From an uncultured Collinsella sp. (GTDB taxonomy: Bacteria; Actinomycetota; Coriobacteriia; Coriobacteriales; Coriobacteriaceae), in contig CABSMS010000020.1 in assembly GCA_902478885.1 (NCBI GenBank), positions 1-26,495 of the forward strand: 26,495 nucleotides of DNA, written 5' to 3'. Below, one piece after another: positions 8,257 through 15,703 of this stretch. A program made the translations under genes and the position numbers. The notes beneath the pieces are model-generated. The model saw only the letters and a program-made list of their open reading frames with translations. It was not told the origin of the DNA and ran no database searches. The number at the start of each line of letters is the position of its first letter. Position 1 is the first letter of the stretch.

Positions 8257-9249
8257 ATGACTACTCAGGAACAGGTTAAGGATGTCGTCTCCCAGGTTTT
8301 GGCTGACAAGGCAGACAAGGGCGGCATCAAGCGCGTCGTGTGGATTGGCGCCGGCGGATCCAACGGCGGTAACTATCCTGCCCAGTACTTTATGGAGCAC
8401 GAGGCCACGCAGGTCGTGAGCTCCAGCTACACCAGCAATGAGTTCGTGCACGCAACTCCTGCCTACGTTAACGAGAACACCCTGGCCGTCGTCGTGTCCA
8501 TGCGCGGCACCAAGGAGACCATCGTCGCCGCCCAGGTCGCCAAGGACCACGGCGCCAGCACCATCGCCATCTATGTCGACGAGTCCGGCCTCACCGAGGT
8601 CTGCGACTACAAGATCCAGTATGACAGCCTGGCCGTCGACGAGTCCTGCATGGGCCGCACCAACTCTGCCGTCGTGACCATGATCGCCATGGAGCTCACG
8701 CAGCAGACCGAGGGCTATGCCGAGTACGAGACCGCTATGGCCGCTTTCGACTTGGTCGACCCGATCTACCGCAAGGCCGTCGAGTACACTCGTCCGCTCG
8801 CTGCCAAGTGGGCCGAGCAGAACGCCGACAAGCCCTGCATCAACGTGATGGCCCAGGGCCCGCTCTTTGGTGCCGCCTACGTCTTTAGCATCTGTAACGT
8901 GCAGGAGATGCTGCAGATCGACTCCTGCACCATCAACACCTGCGACTTCTTCCACGGTCCTTTCGAGATTCTGGACAAGCGCACCTCGCTGTTCCAGCTC
9001 ATCAGCGTCGGCCGCAGCCGCTGCAACGACGAGCGCGGCATCCGCTTCGTCAACCAGTACGGTGGCGAGCGCGTCTATCAGCTCGACGCCAAGGAGCTCG
9101 GCCTCAACGACATCAAGGACAGCGTGAGCGAGTACTTCAACCACCTGATCTTTGCCCCGATCCTCAACAACGTGTATATGCGCGCGCTCTCCGCCGTCAC
9201 CCACAAGGACTACATGACGCGCCGCTACATGTGGAAGCTGGACTACTAA
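8257..9249 (+). CDS. SIS-domain sugar-amine deglycase-like protein 1
   Basis: Two-SIS-domain protein of 330 residues, similar in length and layout to FrlB (fructoselysine-6-phosphate deglycase), FraB and the isomerase half of GlmS. These cleave or isomerise C-N bonds of phosphosugar amines in the cytoplasm. E217 and H233 (in FFHGPFE) match the Glu/His pair 16 residues apart that is catalytic in FraB. The phosphosugar loop is unusual: SMRGTKET at 81-88, with Arg where a Ser or Gly is common. The residue three before the His is Asp230, where paralogs 2 and 3 have Glu. The C-terminus (RRYMWKLDY) is shared with paralog 2. GAAAGG lies ten bases before the ATG. Divergent GntR regulator 1 likely controls it. 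Substrate is unknown; an AgaS-type deaminase/isomerase is the main alternative. Confidence 0.88.
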   Translation: MTTQEQVKDVVSQVLADKADKGGIKRVVWIGAGGSNGGNYPAQYFMEHEATQVVSSSYTSNEFVHATPAYVNENTLAVVVSMRGTKETIVAAQVAKDHGASTIAIYVDESGLTEVCDYKIQYDSLAVDESCMGRTNSAVVTMIAMELTQQTEGYAEYETAMAAFDLVDPIYRKAVEYTRPLAAKWAEQNADKPCINVMAQGPLFGAAYVFSICNVQEMLQIDSCTINTCDFFHGPFEILDKRTSLFQLISVGRSRCNDERGIRFVNQYGGERVYQLDAKELGLNDIKDSVSEYFNHLIFAPILNNVYMRALSAVTHKDYMTRRYMWKLDY

Positions 9250-9251
9250 GA

Positions 9252-9279
9252 GTTACGCGGTTTTGCCAAACCGCGTAAC
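9252..9279 (+). terminator. Hairpin after SIS 1
   Basis: A 12-bp perfect stem (GTTACGCGGTTT/AAACCGCGTAAC) with a 4-base loop begins just after the stop. It is followed by GGCTCGACGCTGCGC, not by Ts. A sister hairpin with the same trailing sequence follows GntR regulator 2 at 17657. Confidence 0.6.
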
Positions 9280-9292
9280 GGCTCGACGCTGC

Positions 9293-9391
9293 GCGGACCG
9301 CATTTGGACAATCTGACGTTCAACTTCAAGGGCGCGACCAGAAGGTCAGCGCCCTTTCGTTTCACGCCACCTTGCCTCAAATGCGGCCCGC
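9293..9391 (+). repeat. Structured intergenic element, copy A
   Basis: The outer stem pairs GCGGaCCGCATTTG (9293-9306) with CAAATGCGGcCCGC (9378-9391), with one A-C mismatch. The inner stem pairs AAGGGCGC (9328-9335) with GCGCCCTT (9349-9356) and is capped by GACC-AGAA-GGTC. Between the stems lie two unpaired strands (9307-9327 and 9357-9377). Copy B at 17744-17838 keeps the unpaired strands and cap but has different paired bases. It could be a non-coding RNA, a 3' UTR structure or a mobile hairpin element; it matches nothing I recognise. Confidence 0.65.
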
Positions 9392-9427
9392 TCGCTGACT
9401 TATGCTCAACCAGCGGTGCCTTAGACG

Positions 9428-9471
9428 TTGGGGACGTTCTTAAATGACTAGTCATTTGGGAACGTCCCCAA
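9428..9471. repeat. 22-bp inverted-repeat hairpin
   Basis: Two 22-base arms meet at the centre (ATGACTAGTCAT) with two G-T wobbles and start and end with TTGGGGACGTTC and its complement. A half-copy (GCGGACGCTCTTAAACGACTAGTC) lies at 17929-17952, in the same position relative to structured element B. Confidence 0.65.
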
Positions 9472-9515
9472 TGAGTATGTGGGGAAGCAGATTTTTCCGT
9501 TCGGCGATTTGTGTC

Positions 9516-9545
9516 TTGAAAAATGTATATAACGACTATAACGTA
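9516..9545 (+). promoter_or_regulatory. Promoter and operator of the EamA gene
   Basis: A -35-like TTGAAA at 9516-9521 precedes overlapping -10-like TATAAC boxes at 9528-9533 and 9537-9542 (spacing not ideal). The reverse complement of 9525-9537 (AGTCGTTATATAC) matches the site before GntR regulator 2 (AGACGTTATATAC) at 12 of 13 bases. Confidence 0.5.
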
Positions 9546-9583
9546 GTATGAAACATATTGGAAACAATACCGAGGAGGCTGCG

Positions 9584-10666
9584 TTGAAGAAAAGCAATCT
9601 GGGCTATGTGCTGGTGCTGATCGCCGCGCTTATGTGGGGCACCATCGGAATCTTTGTTAACGGAATATCGGCCCTGGGTGTTTCGTCTCAGAGCATGGCG
9701 GCCTTTCGCCTGTTGTCGGGTGCTGTCTTAATGGCTCCGGTCTTGGCATTTATGGGTTGCCAGGGAGGTGCTCGTGAGGGAAAAGCCTCGGGTCCCATGG
9801 CACTGTTCAAGGCAAGTCCTAAAGAGCTTGTTCCCTGCGCGCTTCTTGGCATTATCGGCCTCGCCACCGCTAACACGCTTTATTACGAGTGCATGGGCGA
9901 GGTGGGCATGTCCACGGCCTCGGTGCTGCTTTACACCTCGCCGGTGTTTGGCGTCGTGCTCGGCCGCGTGCTTTATCGCGAGGACGTGACCCCCAACAAA
10001 CTCGTCGCCATCGTCTTTAACATTGTGGGTTGCGTGCTCGCGGTGACGAGCGGCGACCTGTCTGGTTTCCATTTCTCGGCTTGGGGCGTCGTGTCGGGTG
10101 TGATCGCCGGGCTTTGCGGTGCGCTACTGGCTGTGTTTAGCCGTATGGCTACCAAGACGCTGCATCCGCTGGCGGTGACGTTTTGGGGCTTTGTCTTTGG
10201 CGGATGCTTTATGGCAGTGCTTTCGGCTCCGTGGTCCGATGTGGCCGCGGCAATGTCCCCGCAGCTCATTCTGCTGTTCGCGGGCTTTGGCTTTATTCCG
10301 ACGGCTCTTGCGTACATCTTCTATATGCAGGGCCTTTCGATGGATCTTGAGACGTCGAAGGTGCCGGTCGTGGCTTCGTTTGAAACCGTTGCGACCGTTC
10401 TGGTCGGTATTGGCATCTATGCCGAGCCCGCCGGCGCGATCAAGGTCCTGGGCATCGTGCTGGTGCTCGCGTCCATCCTGATTATGAACACTAACTTCTC
10501 CAAGCTGCGCAACAGTGCCTTTGTCGGCCATATCGTTGAGAGCATGACCTTTAAGCCCAACGCGTGGTGGACGGAGAAATCGCAGGACATGGATCTGTTC
10601 CGCGAGCGCACCGGCATCGCGCTGGAGCCCACCGTGCAGGAAAGCCCCTGGTACTTCGTGCGATAG
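9584..10666 (+). CDS. EamA/DMT-family transporter
   Basis: Multi-pass inner-membrane transporter of 360 residues with two EamA repeats and about ten hydrophobic segments, starting with LGYVLVLIAALMWGTIGIFVNGI. Family members move amino acids, sugars or metabolites, usually outward; the substrate is not predictable. I choose the TTG at 9584, which has GAGGAGG at 9572-9578 and starts directly before the first membrane segment. The in-frame ATG at 9548 has no ribosome site and lies inside the promoter-like repeats. A soluble tail of about 45 residues, ending PTVQESPWYFVR, follows the last helix and is longer than usual. Its promoter shares an operator motif with the PTS operon, so it may export a product, such as an amino acid, released by the deglycases (inference). 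Confidence 0.88.
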   Translation: MKKSNLGYVLVLIAALMWGTIGIFVNGISALGVSSQSMAAFRLLSGAVLMAPVLAFMGCQGGAREGKASGPMALFKASPKELVPCALLGIIGLATANTLYYECMGEVGMSTASVLLYTSPVFGVVLGRVLYREDVTPNKLVAIVFNIVGCVLAVTSGDLSGFHFSAWGVVSGVIAGLCGALLAVFSRMATKTLHPLAVTFWGFVFGGCFMAVLSAPWSDVAAAMSPQLILLFAGFGFIPTALAYIFYMQGLSMDLETSKVPVVASFETVATVLVGIGIYAEPAGAIKVLGIVLVLASILIMNTNFSKLRNSAFVGHIVESMTFKPNAWWTEKSQDMDLFRERTGIALEPTVQESPWYFVR

Positions 10667-10802
10667 GGGATTGGCGAGGCGTCTGATCTGGGGTTATCCA
10701 GCCAGCGCCGGCCTACCCAGCCCCAACGTTTCGATTACGTTAAACCCGTCAACGGTCGATTTTCACCCGCGAACGGTCTTTATACTAATTAGCAATATAA
10801 GC

Positions 10803-10832
10803 AACGTATAAGACGTTATAATGACCATAACG
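10803..10832 (+). promoter_or_regulatory. Promoter and operator of the PTS operon
   Basis: TATAAT at 10817-10822 lies inside the inverted repeat CGTTAT-N7-ATAACG (10814-10832), and AGACGTTATA at 10811-10820 is identical to 16880-16889. The predicted leader is very short, with AAGGAGGAGG just before the first gene. Binding here would block the -10 box. Confidence 0.6.
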
Positions 10833-10848
10833 AAAAGGAGGAGGCAAG

Positions 10849-11772
10849 ATGAATCAGATCATTCTCGCATCTCATGGCGGCTTGGCCGCAGGCGCCAAAG
10901 ACACGCTCGAGATGGTTCTCGGTGACGTGTCGAACGTCCACGTCGTGTCGCTTGCTCGTGACGACAAGGAGCCCATCACCAACAAGGTGGAAGCTCTGAT
11001 CGCCACGTTCAACGCGGACGACACCGTCTATGTGCTGACCGATATGCTCGGCAGCTCGGTCAACAACAACATGGTCGAGCTTTCCAAGAACGGCACGAAG
11101 TTCACGGTTGTCAGCGGTTTCAACATCCCGTTGGCGCTCACGCTTGCTATGAGCCCCGCCCCCGTCAAGGGCGCCGAGCTCGCGGCCCTCATCAACGAGG
11201 CCCGCACCGGTCTGACCAACCCCAACGCACCGGTCGAGGCCGCCGCGGCTCCCGCCAAGAAGGCCAAGGCGTCCCGTCACAGCTCCGGTCCCGCCAAGAT
11301 CGTCCTCGCACGTCTTGACTACCGTCTGCTGCACGGCCAGGTCGTCTTTACTTGGACCACCAAGGTTCAGGCCGAGCGCATCATCGTCGTCGACAACGCT
11401 GCCGCCAACGATGACATCAAGAAGGGTGCTCTTAAGCTGGCCAAGCCCCAGGGCGTGCGCCTGAACGTCTTCACCGTCGAGCGTGCCCTCGCCAAGATGG
11501 ATAAGCTCAACACCCTCGGCGAGCGCGTCATGTTCGTCTTTGGCAACACTGCCGAGATGCTGCAGTTCTGCCAGGGCTACAAGCTCGACGCCATCAACCT
11601 GGGCGCCACCGCCAACCACGACGGTGCCGATCAGATTGGCGGCAAGGACAGCTCCGTCTTCTTCGACGCCACCCAGAAGGCCGACGTCAACCAGCTGCTC
11701 GACATGGGCATCAAGCTCTATGTCCAGCAGACCCCTACGTATCAGAGCGTCGACATCGACGCCAAGCTGTAA
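10849..11772 (+). CDS. PTS mannose-family EIIAB (fused)
   Basis: Cytoplasmic phosphotransfer protein of 307 residues. The EIIA domain at about 1-125 carries the phosphoacceptor H9 (ILASHGGLA). An Ala/Pro/Lys-rich linker at about 125-145 follows. The EIIB domain at about 150-307 carries the phosphoacceptor H162 (RLDYRLLHGQV). It takes phosphate from HPr and passes it to the incoming sugar bound by EIIC/EIID. A strong ribosome site (AAGGAGGAGG) precedes the ATG. It is the first gene of an AB-C-D-SIS operon. The same PTS family moves mannose, sorbose, N-acetylgalactosamine and, in the Salmonella gfr system, glycated lysines. The SIS partner favours an amino-sugar or Amadori substrate. Confidence 0.95.
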   Translation: MNQIILASHGGLAAGAKDTLEMVLGDVSNVHVVSLARDDKEPITNKVEALIATFNADDTVYVLTDMLGSSVNNNMVELSKNGTKFTVVSGFNIPLALTLAMSPAPVKGAELAALINEARTGLTNPNAPVEAAAAPAKKAKASRHSSGPAKIVLARLDYRLLHGQVVFTWTTKVQAERIIVVDNAAANDDIKKGALKLAKPQGVRLNVFTVERALAKMDKLNTLGERVMFVFGNTAEMLQFCQGYKLDAINLGATANHDGADQIGGKDSSVFFDATQKADVNQLLDMGIKLYVQQTPTYQSVDIDAKL

Positions 11773-11808
11773 TCAACCAGGCTTTTGCCTGACTGAAAGG
11801 AGAAGGGT

Positions 11809-12603
11809 ATGAATACGTTCATCAGTGCGGTGCTCGTCGGCCTCGTCGGCGTGTTCTGCATGTGGGACTCCCGCCTGCTCGGTCGTCTTAACTTCGAGCA
11901 GCCCCTCGTTGGCGCTACGCTCGTCGGTCTGCTGCTGGGCGATGTGCCCACCGGCCTTGCCGTCGGTGCCGCCGTCGAGCTCGTGTCCATGGGCCTGGTG
12001 CAGGTCGGCGCCGCCGTTCCGCCCGATATGGTCCTGGGCGGCATCGTGGCCGCTGCCTTTGCGTGCCTGACCGATGCTTCCGCCGAGACCGCCATGACGA
12101 TCGCCATCCCGGTCGCCGTCCTGGGTCAGCTTCTCGGCATCGTGTTCCGTTCCATCATCGCCGCCCTCACCCATGTGGCAGATAGCGCGATCGATAACGG
12201 AAAGTTCAAGACCGCCTACCGTATGCACATCTGCGCCGGCTCCGGTCTGTACGCCGTCATGTACTTCCTGCCGATCTTCCTCGCCGTCTTTGTTGGCACC
12301 GACCTGGTTCAGGCCATCGTCAACATGGTTCCCGAGTGGCTGTCCACTGGTCTTAACGTTTCGACCAAGATCATGACCGCTTACGGCTTGGCCCTGCTGC
12401 TCACCATGATGATCAAGAAGGGTATGACTCCGTTCCTGTTCATCGGTTTCCTGCTCGCCGCTTACCTCAACCTGTCCGTCATCGCGGTCGCTCTGATCGG
12501 TGTGTGCCTGGCCGTCGTCTTCATGGGCTTCAAGTTCAACGGTTCCCATGCAGCCGCCGGTGTCGATTCCGACTACGATCCGCTCGAAGACGACGAAGAC
12601 TAA
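11809..12603 (+). CDS. PTS mannose-family EIIC
   Basis: Membrane permease subunit of 264 residues, the usual length, with hydrophobic helices throughout and the signature region LLGDVPTGLAVGAAVELVSMGLVQVG near the N-terminus. With EIID it forms the sugar channel. The ATG at 11809 has AAAGGAGAAGGG upstream and lies 36 bases after EIIAB. The last ~25 residues are hydrophilic and acidic (DSDYDPLEDDED). Confidence 0.95.
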   Translation: MNTFISAVLVGLVGVFCMWDSRLLGRLNFEQPLVGATLVGLLLGDVPTGLAVGAAVELVSMGLVQVGAAVPPDMVLGGIVAAAFACLTDASAETAMTIAIPVAVLGQLLGIVFRSIIAALTHVADSAIDNGKFKTAYRMHICAGSGLYAVMYFLPIFLAVFVGTDLVQAIVNMVPEWLSTGLNVSTKIMTAYGLALLLTMMIKKGMTPFLFIGFLLAAYLNLSVIAVALIGVCLAVVFMGFKFNGSHAAAGVDSDYDPLEDDED

Positions 12604-12616
12604 GGAGGAACACACT

Positions 12617-13450
12617 ATGGCAACCGCAACCAAGGACGTGTCCCTGAACAAGAAGGTCAGCCAGTTCTTCTGGCGCTCCTGGGCCATCCAGGCCTCTTGG
12701 AACTACGAGCGTCAGATGAACATGGGCTTCCTCTACGGCATGGTTCCCACGCTCGACCGCCTCTATCCGGACGAGTCCGACCCCAAGCAGCTCGCTGCTA
12801 AGAAAGAGGCTTACCACCGTCACATGGCGTTCTACAACTGCACCCCGCAGACGAGCGCCTTTATCCTGGGCCTCACCGCCTCCATGGAGGAGGAGTACGC
12901 CAAGGATCCCGAGAACTTCGATCCCGATTCGATCAACGCGGTCAAGACCTCCCTCATGGGTCCGCTTTCCGGCATCGGTGACTCCTTCTTCCAGGGTACC
13001 ATCCGCGTTATCGCTTTTGGCCTGGGCGTTCAGCTGGCTCAGCAGGGCTCCATCATGGGCCCGATCCTGGCCATGCTCATCTCCATCGTCCCCTCTGTGC
13101 TGATCACTTGGTTCGCAGCCAAGATGGGCTATCAGGGCGGCCACGAGTACCTGAGCAAGCTTCAGGGCGGCGACCTCATGGAGAAGCTCATGTATGTCTG
13201 CGGCATCGTGGGCCTTATGTCCGTGGGCGGCATGATCGCTACGCTGATCGGCGCCACCACCCCGCTGCAGTTCGCTGAGGGCACCGTTGTTATCCAGGAC
13301 ATCCTGGACGGCATGATGCCCCAGATGATCTCCCTCGGCCTCACCGGCCTTATGTACTGGCTCATCAAGAAGAACGTCAACACCGGTTGGCTTCTCGTGA
13401 TCGCCATCGTGGGCGGCATCGCCCTCTCCGCGGCCGGCATTCTGGCCTAG
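12617..13450 (+). CDS. PTS mannose-family EIID
   Basis: Membrane subunit of 277 residues, normal for EIID. It shows the family features WRSWAIQASWNYERQMNMGF near the N-terminus, KTSLMGPLSGIGDSFFQGT in the middle and C-terminal membrane helices. An upstream in-frame ATG at 12500 would run through the end of EIIC. The ATG at 12617 has AAGGAGG just after the EIIC stop and is clearly the start, with a 13-base gap that suggests tight co-translation. Confidence 0.95.
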   Translation: MATATKDVSLNKKVSQFFWRSWAIQASWNYERQMNMGFLYGMVPTLDRLYPDESDPKQLAAKKEAYHRHMAFYNCTPQTSAFILGLTASMEEEYAKDPENFDPDSINAVKTSLMGPLSGIGDSFFQGTIRVIAFGLGVQLAQQGSIMGPILAMLISIVPSVLITWFAAKMGYQGGHEYLSKLQGGDLMEKLMYVCGIVGLMSVGGMIATLIGATTPLQFAEGTVVIQDILDGMMPQMISLGLTGLMYWLIKKNVNTGWLLVIAIVGGIALSAAGILA

Positions 13451-13484
13451 TCGCGACCAAGCGCCTAACCGCTTTCCCCCGGGG

Positions 13485-13515
13485 GCCTGCCTGGCATCCC
13501 ATACCCCAGGCAGGC
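13485..13515 (+). terminator. Hairpin between EIID and SIS 2
   Basis: A 10-bp perfect stem (GCCTGCCTGG/CCAGGCAGGC) with an 11-base loop; no proper T-run follows. Within an apparent operon it could act as a partial terminator or an mRNA processing or stability element. Confidence 0.5.
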
Positions 13516-13528
13516 TTCCATCCCCAAA

Positions 13529-13559
13529 ATGCGACAATGGGACAGTCCCCTTGTCGCAT
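13529..13559. repeat. REP-like hairpin with GGGACAGTCCC core
   Basis: ATGCGACAA (13529-13537) pairs with TTGTCGCAT (13551-13559), and GGGA with TCCC further in. Sequences of this shape (GGGACAG...TTGTCGCAT) are, from memory, dispersed repeats in gut bacteria. Confidence 0.6.
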
Positions 13560-13649
13560 CCTCAACGGACCGGCGACTCGGTCCAAACCACGGTAACCCT
13601 GCGAGCGCCCGGCAATGTGGCGCCGCAAAAATCGAAAGGAATGTGTCAG

Positions 13650-14633
13650 ATGTACGAGATCGACCTTAACCTCCCTAAGCAGATCGTCGCTGACGTCCTG
13701 TCCAACCACGAGATCCACAGCGTCGCCTTCGTCGGCTGCGGTGCTTCCATGTCCGACCTTTACCCCGCCAAGTACTTCCTGGCCAACAACACGGACAAGC
13801 TGAACGTTCAGATCTTCACCGCTAACGAGTTCAACTACGACACGCCCTCCTGGGTCAACGAGCACACCTTCGTGATCACCTGCTCCCTCGGTGGCTCCAC
13901 CCCCGAGACCGTCGAGGCCAACAAGACCGCCAAGAAGCACAACTGCCCGGTCGTCTCCCTCACCAACAAGGCTGGCTCCGCTCTGACCGTCGACGCCGAC
14001 CACGTCATCGTTCACGGCTTCCATGCCAACTATGCTGCCAAGGCCGAGAAGCCCGCTTACGCCATCGCTCTTGCTCTCGAGATTCTTCAGCAGACCGAGG
14101 GCTATGATCACTACGAGGACATGATCACCGGCCTCAACAACATCTTCGAGCTGATCGAGAACGCTGCTCAGTCCGCCAAGGGCCTGGCCAAGCAGTTCGC
14201 TCAGGACTTCAAGGACGACAAGATGATCTACTTCATGGCCTCCGGTGCCTCCGAGAAGATGGCTTACTCTAACGCCGCCTTCCTGTTCACCGAGATGCAG
14301 TGGATCGATGCCGCCTCCTACAACACCGGCGAGTACTTCCACGGCCCGTTCGAGGTTTCCACCGAGGGTAAGCCCTACGTCTTCCTCATGTCCGACGGTG
14401 CTACCCGTCCGATGGACGCTCGCGCCCTCACCTTCCTGCAGCGTATGGGTGCCAAGGTCGCTCTGATCGACTCCAAGGACTACGGCCTGGCCGACGCCGT
14501 GCCGGCGAGCGTCCTCACCTACTTCAACCCGCTGCTGCACCTCGCCGTTATGCGTGAGTACGGCAACCAGATCGCCGAGGCCCGTCAGCACCCGCTGACC
14601 ATGCGTCGCTACATGTGGAAGCTTTCCTACTAA
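13650..14633 (+). CDS. SIS-domain sugar-amine deglycase-like protein 2
   Basis: FrlB/FraB-like protein of 327 residues. The phosphosugar loop is SLGGSTPET at 79-87, close to the SxSGxTxE consensus. E215 (FTEMQW) and H231 (GEYFHGPFE) match the FraB catalytic pair, and the C-terminus is RRYMWKLSY. The ATG at 13650 is chosen because AAAGGA at 13635-13640 leaves nine bases; an ATG at 13641 would have none. It follows EIIAB, EIIC and EIID on the same strand, as the deglycase genes do in Salmonella gfr, so it most likely cleaves the sugar phosphate this PTS delivers (inference). Codon use here is very biased to GC-ending, C-rich codons, as in the PTS genes and SIS 1, suggesting high expression. A strong terminator follows. 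Confidence 0.9.
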   Translation: MYEIDLNLPKQIVADVLSNHEIHSVAFVGCGASMSDLYPAKYFLANNTDKLNVQIFTANEFNYDTPSWVNEHTFVITCSLGGSTPETVEANKTAKKHNCPVVSLTNKAGSALTVDADHVIVHGFHANYAAKAEKPAYAIALALEILQQTEGYDHYEDMITGLNNIFELIENAAQSAKGLAKQFAQDFKDDKMIYFMASGASEKMAYSNAAFLFTEMQWIDAASYNTGEYFHGPFEVSTEGKPYVFLMSDGATRPMDARALTFLQRMGAKVALIDSKDYGLADAVPASVLTYFNPLLHLAVMREYGNQIAEARQHPLTMRRYMWKLSY

Positions 14634-14667
14634 TCACAAGTAAGTAGACCTTACGGGTTGATTGAGA

Positions 14668-14699
14668 GGGGATGGGGTTTGCGCCCCATCCCCTTTTTT
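14668..14699 (+). terminator. Strong intrinsic terminator after SIS 2
   Basis: A 10-bp perfect stem (GGGGATGGGG/CCCCATCCCC) with a 6-base loop is followed by six Ts. It ends the PTS-SIS operon just before the HAD gene. Confidence 0.93.
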
Positions 14700-14719
14700 G
14701 CTATCGAAAGGAGATGCGT

Positions 14720-15349
14720 ATGATCAAGGCGGTGCTGTTTGACATGGACGGCGTGCTGGTCGATACCGAGTGGTTCTACAACCGTCGTCGCGTGGCGTTT
14801 ATGGAAGAGAAGGGCTTTCACTTTGACGAGATCCCCGATCTTTCGGGGTCTAACGAGCCCGCCATTTGGAAGTCGCTGGTACCCGACGATGTTGAGCTGC
14901 GCGAGCGCCTGCGCGTGGAGTACAAGCAGGTCTACAGCCCGGACCATCCCGTTCCGTATGCCGAGCTGCTCAACGAGCAGACGGAGCCGGTGATGCGCAA
15001 GCTGCACGAGCGCGGCGTGAAGTGCGCCATCGCGAGCTCGTCCTATCGCGAGTTGATCGACGAGCTGGTGGAGATTGCCGGTATCCCCGACGTGCTGGAC
15101 TACACCATCAGCGGTCACGAGTGCAGTGCGTTTAAGCCCGACCCCGAGATCTACCTGCGTGCCATGGAGGCACTGGGGGTGGAGCCTGCCGAGTGCCTGG
15201 TTATCGAGGATTCGCCTTTGGGCATCGAGGCTGGTAAGCGCTCCGGCGCCCGCGTCCTGGCGCTGCGTCCGCACGAGGGTGTCAACCTCGATCAATCGCG
15301 AGCCGATGCCGTTATCGATAATCTGACCGACATTTTGGCCGCTTTGTAG
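14720..15349 (+). CDS. HAD-superfamily phosphatase/phosphoglucomutase-like
   Basis: HAD subfamily IA protein of 209 residues. Motif I is D8-M-D10-G (FDMDGVLVD), motif II is in AIASSSYRE at about 100, and the motif III/IV region is KPDPEIYLRAMEALGV followed by VIEDSPLGIEAGKRSG. It resembles beta-phosphoglucomutase and sugar-phosphate phosphatases. The start ATG at 14720 has AAGGAG six bases upstream; the ATG at 14714 would abut the ribosome site. It follows the SIS 2 terminator by 20 bases, so it is read through at low level or has its own promoter. It may dephosphorylate a side product of the island (inference). Confidence 0.9.
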   Translation: MIKAVLFDMDGVLVDTEWFYNRRRVAFMEEKGFHFDEIPDLSGSNEPAIWKSLVPDDVELRERLRVEYKQVYSPDHPVPYAELLNEQTEPVMRKLHERGVKCAIASSSYRELIDELVEIAGIPDVLDYTISGHECSAFKPDPEIYLRAMEALGVEPAECLVIEDSPLGIEAGKRSGARVLALRPHEGVNLDQSRADAVIDNLTDILAAL

Positions 15350-15446
15350 CGTCAATCCGCCGCGAGAAGCACTGATTCACGTGTCTTTTGCTGCGGATTG
15401 GCTTAATTTGTCATCTATTTGGATCCGTTTGGCTTCGATTCGGACT

Positions 15447-15565
15447 AAGTGAGTAGACTTTTTGGCGCAGGCCGAGCACAAAGCGCATCTGCTCTAGTAA
15501 AACCGCAGGTCACAGGGGTGGCGGTTTTGGGTGTGCTCTGCAGGTCGCGTAAAGTCTACTCACTT
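15447..15565. repeat. Long inverted-repeat hairpin element
   Basis: AAGTGAGTAGACTTT (15447-15461) pairs perfectly with 15551-15565. GAGCACA (15474-15480) pairs with 15532-15538, and AAAACCGC (15499-15506) pairs with GCGGTTTT (15521-15528). The whole can fold into a ~119-base multi-stem hairpin. A near-copy of the arm (AAGTAAGTAGACCTT, 13 of 15) lies at 14638-14652 on the other side of the HAD gene. It fills most of the 350-base gap before the YitT gene. Confidence 0.6.
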
Positions 15566-15650
15566 GTAATTTGGGCCTTTGGTCGTGGGGTTGCTGGTCC
15601 CGCTTTGGTTGTCGAGAGAGGGTGAATTGAAGCGCCCCCGCACGCTCCAT

Positions 15651-15658
15651 GCTACAAT
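15651..15658 (+). promoter_or_regulatory. Extended -10 promoter of the YitT gene
   Basis: TGCTACAAT (15650-15658) fits an extended -10 box and lies 45 bases before the start. A possible -35, TTGAAG at 15627, is 20 bases away, which is too far to be convincing. Confidence 0.45.
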
Positions 15659-15703
15659 CGCGGACATACCCCACAACTACATCTGCCTTCGAAAGGAGCC
15701 TGC

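Noticed and set aside
8250..8279. Nine-codon frame starting at ATG 8250 just before SIS 1
   Set aside because: It overlaps the SIS 1 start out of frame, has poor spacing to GAAAGG, and encodes nothing recognisable.
11220..11300. Frameshift or broken gene between EIIA and EIIB
   Set aside because: The frame is open and the Ala/Pro/Lys-rich segment is a normal linker of fused EIIAB proteins.
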